From the NCBI GenBank assembly GCA_002838205.1, contig CP017950.1, positions 1,866,858-1,930,857 of the forward strand: a DNA stretch of 64,000 nt, given 5' to 3'. A model generated the notes under the pieces. That model made no database searches and was not told the origin of the DNA. It saw nothing but the letters and a program-made list of their open reading frames with translations. A program made the translations under genes and the position numbers. This stretch comes from Tenericutes bacterium MZ-XQ. GTDB taxonomy: Bacteria > Bacillota_I > Bacilli_A > Acholeplasmatales > Acholeplasmataceae. Positions 62,802 to 64,000 of this stretch are shown here, piece after piece. Position 1 is the first letter of the stretch. Every line of letters starts with the position of its first letter.

Positions 62802-62876
62802 TCATACATTTTCCCTCACTATAGATAACAATGCAATCAGTAATGTTATGATAATAATACTTTTTTTTATTTCCAT
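62802..62876 (-). CDS. 24-residue membrane peptide, coupled to the vWA gene
   Basis: MEIKKSIIIITLLIALLSIV is one membrane helix with two Lys at its start and RENV at its end. The ATG follows the previous stop directly (TAAATG), with GAGAGGG as ribosome site, and its TGA overlaps the vWA start (ATGA). Too short for most gene finders. It may be a true small protein, or a translational link that couples the genes. No homologue is known to me. Confidence 0.5.
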   Translation of the reverse strand: MEIKKSIIIITLLIALLSIVRENV

Positions 62877-63319
62877 TTAAGAACCCTCTCCTTCTACTAC
62901 TTGTTGATTAATAGTGATACTTCCAGATGTATAGTCTCCAACCATTTTTATTCGATATTCACCTATGATTGTGGAGATCTTATTGATACCATTTGTTAAA
63001 TCGATAATTTGATTATTTGGATCAATTAATACGACTTTAAAACGACCTTGTTTGATTTGAATACTCAAATCTATCTCAATCCGGATCCATCAGCAAATGA
63101 ATCTAATAAGTACGTCCCACTAAATTTTTCAAACTGTAATTGATCATCACTTCCTGTTTTACTAAAGAAACTAAATGAAGTCCCTTCTGCGATGATATAC
63201 TGATCATCATCAAATAACTTACCTTTATCATCAATTTTTAAACTAAGTCTTATGACTGCAGATATTGCTAAGATGAAAATAATGGCAACACCCATGATAA
63301 TTATTACTTTATTTCTCAT
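62877..63319 (-). pseudogene. Small membrane-anchored beta-sandwich protein with a frameshift
   Basis: The first part (63319-63071, 82 residues) has an N-terminal membrane helix (VIIIMGVAIIFILAISAVI) and then a beta-rich segment ending DSFADGSGLR. The second part (to 62877) continues the beta-rich pattern in another frame: IEIDLSIQIKQGRFKVVLID and on to GDYTSGSITINQQ. One added base between 63073 and 63092 would restore a single frame of about 147 residues. No slippery run is present there, so this is more likely a mutation or sequence error than programmed frameshifting. Family unknown; lies between TetR and the vWA gene. Confidence 0.65.
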
Positions 63320-63350
63320 ACTTGTTCCTTTTGTTTTACTTAATTAGTAT

Positions 63351-63911
63351 TTAATTCAGTTTCAATACATTATCTACAATTTGCTTAATAATATCTGCTC
63401 TTTTTTCTTTATCAAACAAGTCAGTAAATAAAAACTCATTGTATGTATCACTATTAAGAAAAATCACCTGTAATGGAGTAATTATTTGCAAAGCATATAG
63501 TTTTAACTCCGTATCGCTTTTTTTACCTTTAAAAAACTCGTTTAACACTGGTAAAATTAATGAAATTGTATCTGTGCTACCACGTTTCATCTCATTTGAT
63601 ACGCCTATTACAGATAGATGATAAGTACCAAAAACAAAATCTCCAATATCAGTCATGGTCTTTAGTAAACGGTCATAAGCTGACATTCCTGTCAAATCAT
63701 CTGATGTCATATGTAATTGATTTGTAATATGATCTAAAATATTTCCTGTGGCAATGTAAATTAGGTTTTCTTTTGAACCAAAATGATAGTTAATCAGTGC
63801 AAGATTCACTTTTGCTTTTTCTGCAATATCTCTTACTGTAATTTGTTCGGGATCCATATGATTGTTTAACATCTTCATAGTTACTTCTAAAATTTTATCT
63901 TTTGCCTTCAT
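63351..63911 (-). CDS. TetR-family regulator of the vWA operon
   Basis: 186 residues from the ATG at 63911, with GGAGG 5 bases upstream; an ATG at 63923 overlaps that ribosome site and is less likely. The N-terminal helix-turn-helix reads ITVRDIAEKAKVNLALINYH followed by FGSKENLIY (residues about 24-52). It is the first gene of the operon with the small membrane proteins and the vWA lipoprotein. Two copies of a matching palindrome flank its promoter, which suggests that it represses its own operon. The ligand is unknown; an envelope signal would fit the neighbours. Confidence 0.85.
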   Translation of the reverse strand: MKAKDKILEVTMKMLNNHMDPEQITVRDIAEKAKVNLALINYHFGSKENLIYIATGNILDHITNQLHMTSDDLTGMSAYDRLLKTMTDIGDFVFGTYHLSVIGVSNEMKRGSTDTISLILPVLNEFFKGKKSDTELKLYALQIITPLQVIFLNSDTYNEFLFTDLFDKEKRADIIKQIVDNVLKLN

Positions 63912-63926
63912 AATATCCTCCATTTT

Positions 63927-63940
63927 TTAAACGTGTTTAA
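63927..63940. promoter_or_regulatory. TetR operator, copy 1
   Basis: TTAAAC-GT-GTTTAA is a perfect inverted repeat just downstream of the -10 box. A second copy begins at 63989 and is cut by the window end after TTAAACGTGTTT. Confidence 0.6.
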
Positions 63941-63951
63941 CCTTTAAACTT

Positions 63952-63981
63952 ATTATATCATAGTAAACTTATATATGTCAA
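63952..63981 (-). promoter_or_regulatory. Promoter of the TetR-vWA operon
   Basis: On the minus strand TTGACA (63976-63981) and TATAAT (63952-63957) are 18 bases apart, with an extended TGA before the -10. The two TTAAACGTGTTTAA palindromes lie on either side. Confidence 0.8.
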
Positions 63982-64000
63982 TATTTTTTTAAACGTGTTT

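Larger units (their letters stand above)
60025..62805 (-). pseudogene. vWA (YfbK-type) lipoprotein gene split by an IS3 element
   Basis: The gene starts at 62805 with MRKMLVLWMVVGLFTLSAC and is cut by the IS3 element (61499-62749) inside the Cys codon. The rest continues from 61495 to 60025. Removing the element and one copy of the 3-base duplication gives an unbroken 508-residue frame with the lipobox LSAC followed by SSMYDMN. The body has a YfbK N-terminal domain (STFSTDVDTASYANVRRMI), a vWA domain with the MIDAS motif DVSGSMGS, and a DUF3520-like end. As it stands, the large part could start only at an internal ATG (61488) and would lack its lipid anchor. Confidence 0.9.

Noticed and set aside
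62877-63319. Programmed frameshifting in the small membrane protein gene
   Set aside because: No slippery run or following hairpin lies in the 20-base interval where the shift must occur, so mutation or sequence error is more likely.
1-64000. Mollicute genetic code with TGA read as tryptophan
   Set aside because: All long genes read through with the standard code, tryptophan is TGG, and several genes end in TGA, so the standard code applies.
1-64000. CRISPR arrays, tRNA or rRNA genes
   Set aside because: No regularly spaced repeats and no tRNA or rRNA signatures were found when reading the intergenic regions on both strands.

Overview
ORGANISM. The window is AT-rich (roughly one third G+C by eye), with short intergenic gaps, Shine-Dalgarno sites close to GGAGG, and TTGACA/TATAAT-type promoters. 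TGA works as a stop codon and tryptophan is read from TGG, so this is the standard code. Many secreted proteins are lipoproteins with a lipobox Cys. Together with the gene content (sugar ABC transporters without local ATPases, a sulfoquinovose operon of transketolase type) this suggests a low-GC Firmicutes/Mollicutes-related fermenter, most like an Acholeplasma or Izemoplasma-type organism. This assignment is inference; no rRNA or marker gene is in the window.

REGION 1 (1-10846, minus strand). A sulfoquinovose (SQ) operon. In transcription order it reads DUF4867 protein, GH31 sulfoquinovosidase, two ABC permeases and a lipoprotein binding protein, a fucose-isomerase-like SQ isomerase, a two-subunit transketolase, an RpiB-like isomerase, a membrane exporter, and the start of a CoA-acylating aldehyde dehydrogenase cut by the window edge. 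This matches the sulfo-transketolase pathway, in the branch expected to end in sulfoacetate.

REGION 2 (11000-16400). Housekeeping and unknown genes: a DUF1576 membrane protein, a TetR regulator with a DUF5692-like membrane protein, a lipoprotein, and a slipin that lacks the usual membrane anchor.

REGION 3 (16616-22632). A GH35-like glycosidase followed by two related IS91-type (HUH, two-tyrosine) insertion sequences in tandem. Each carries a second small zinc-ribbon ORF.

REGION 4 (22642-43277, minus strand). A 20.6-kb operon of 11 genes that looks built for beta-1,2-glucan: two solute-binding proteins (one fused to carbohydrate-binding-like domains), two separate permeases, an NHL-TPR-YIP1 protein, a DUF5696 protein, a fused double permease, a GH144-type endo-beta-1,2-glucanase lipoprotein, a GH3 beta-glucosidase, a GH94 1,2-beta-oligoglucan phosphorylase and a LacI regulator. 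Export, cleavage, import, phosphorolysis and control are all present; only the ATPase is missing.

REGION 5 (43495-55503, minus strand). A second glycan operon with two Gfo/Idh/MocA oxidoreductases, an esterase, GH13, GH35-like and cytoplasmic GH144-like enzymes, a Cys-type sulfatase and a sugar isomerase/epimerase. Two further genes lie upstream. LacI-type palindromes (TGAAACGTTTCA and close variants) lie at the starts of both operons. An IS110-type element with a structured leader that may encode a bridge RNA (55575-57110) separates this block from a radical-SAM sulfatase maturase (57168), which would activate the sulfatase.

REGION 6 (58464-64000, minus strand). A HAD phosphatase, a DUF445 protein, and a TetR-led operon of small membrane proteins and a vWA lipoprotein. 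An IS3 element has split the vWA gene exactly at its lipobox Cys, leaving a 3-bp target duplication. The gene upstream of it carries a frameshift.
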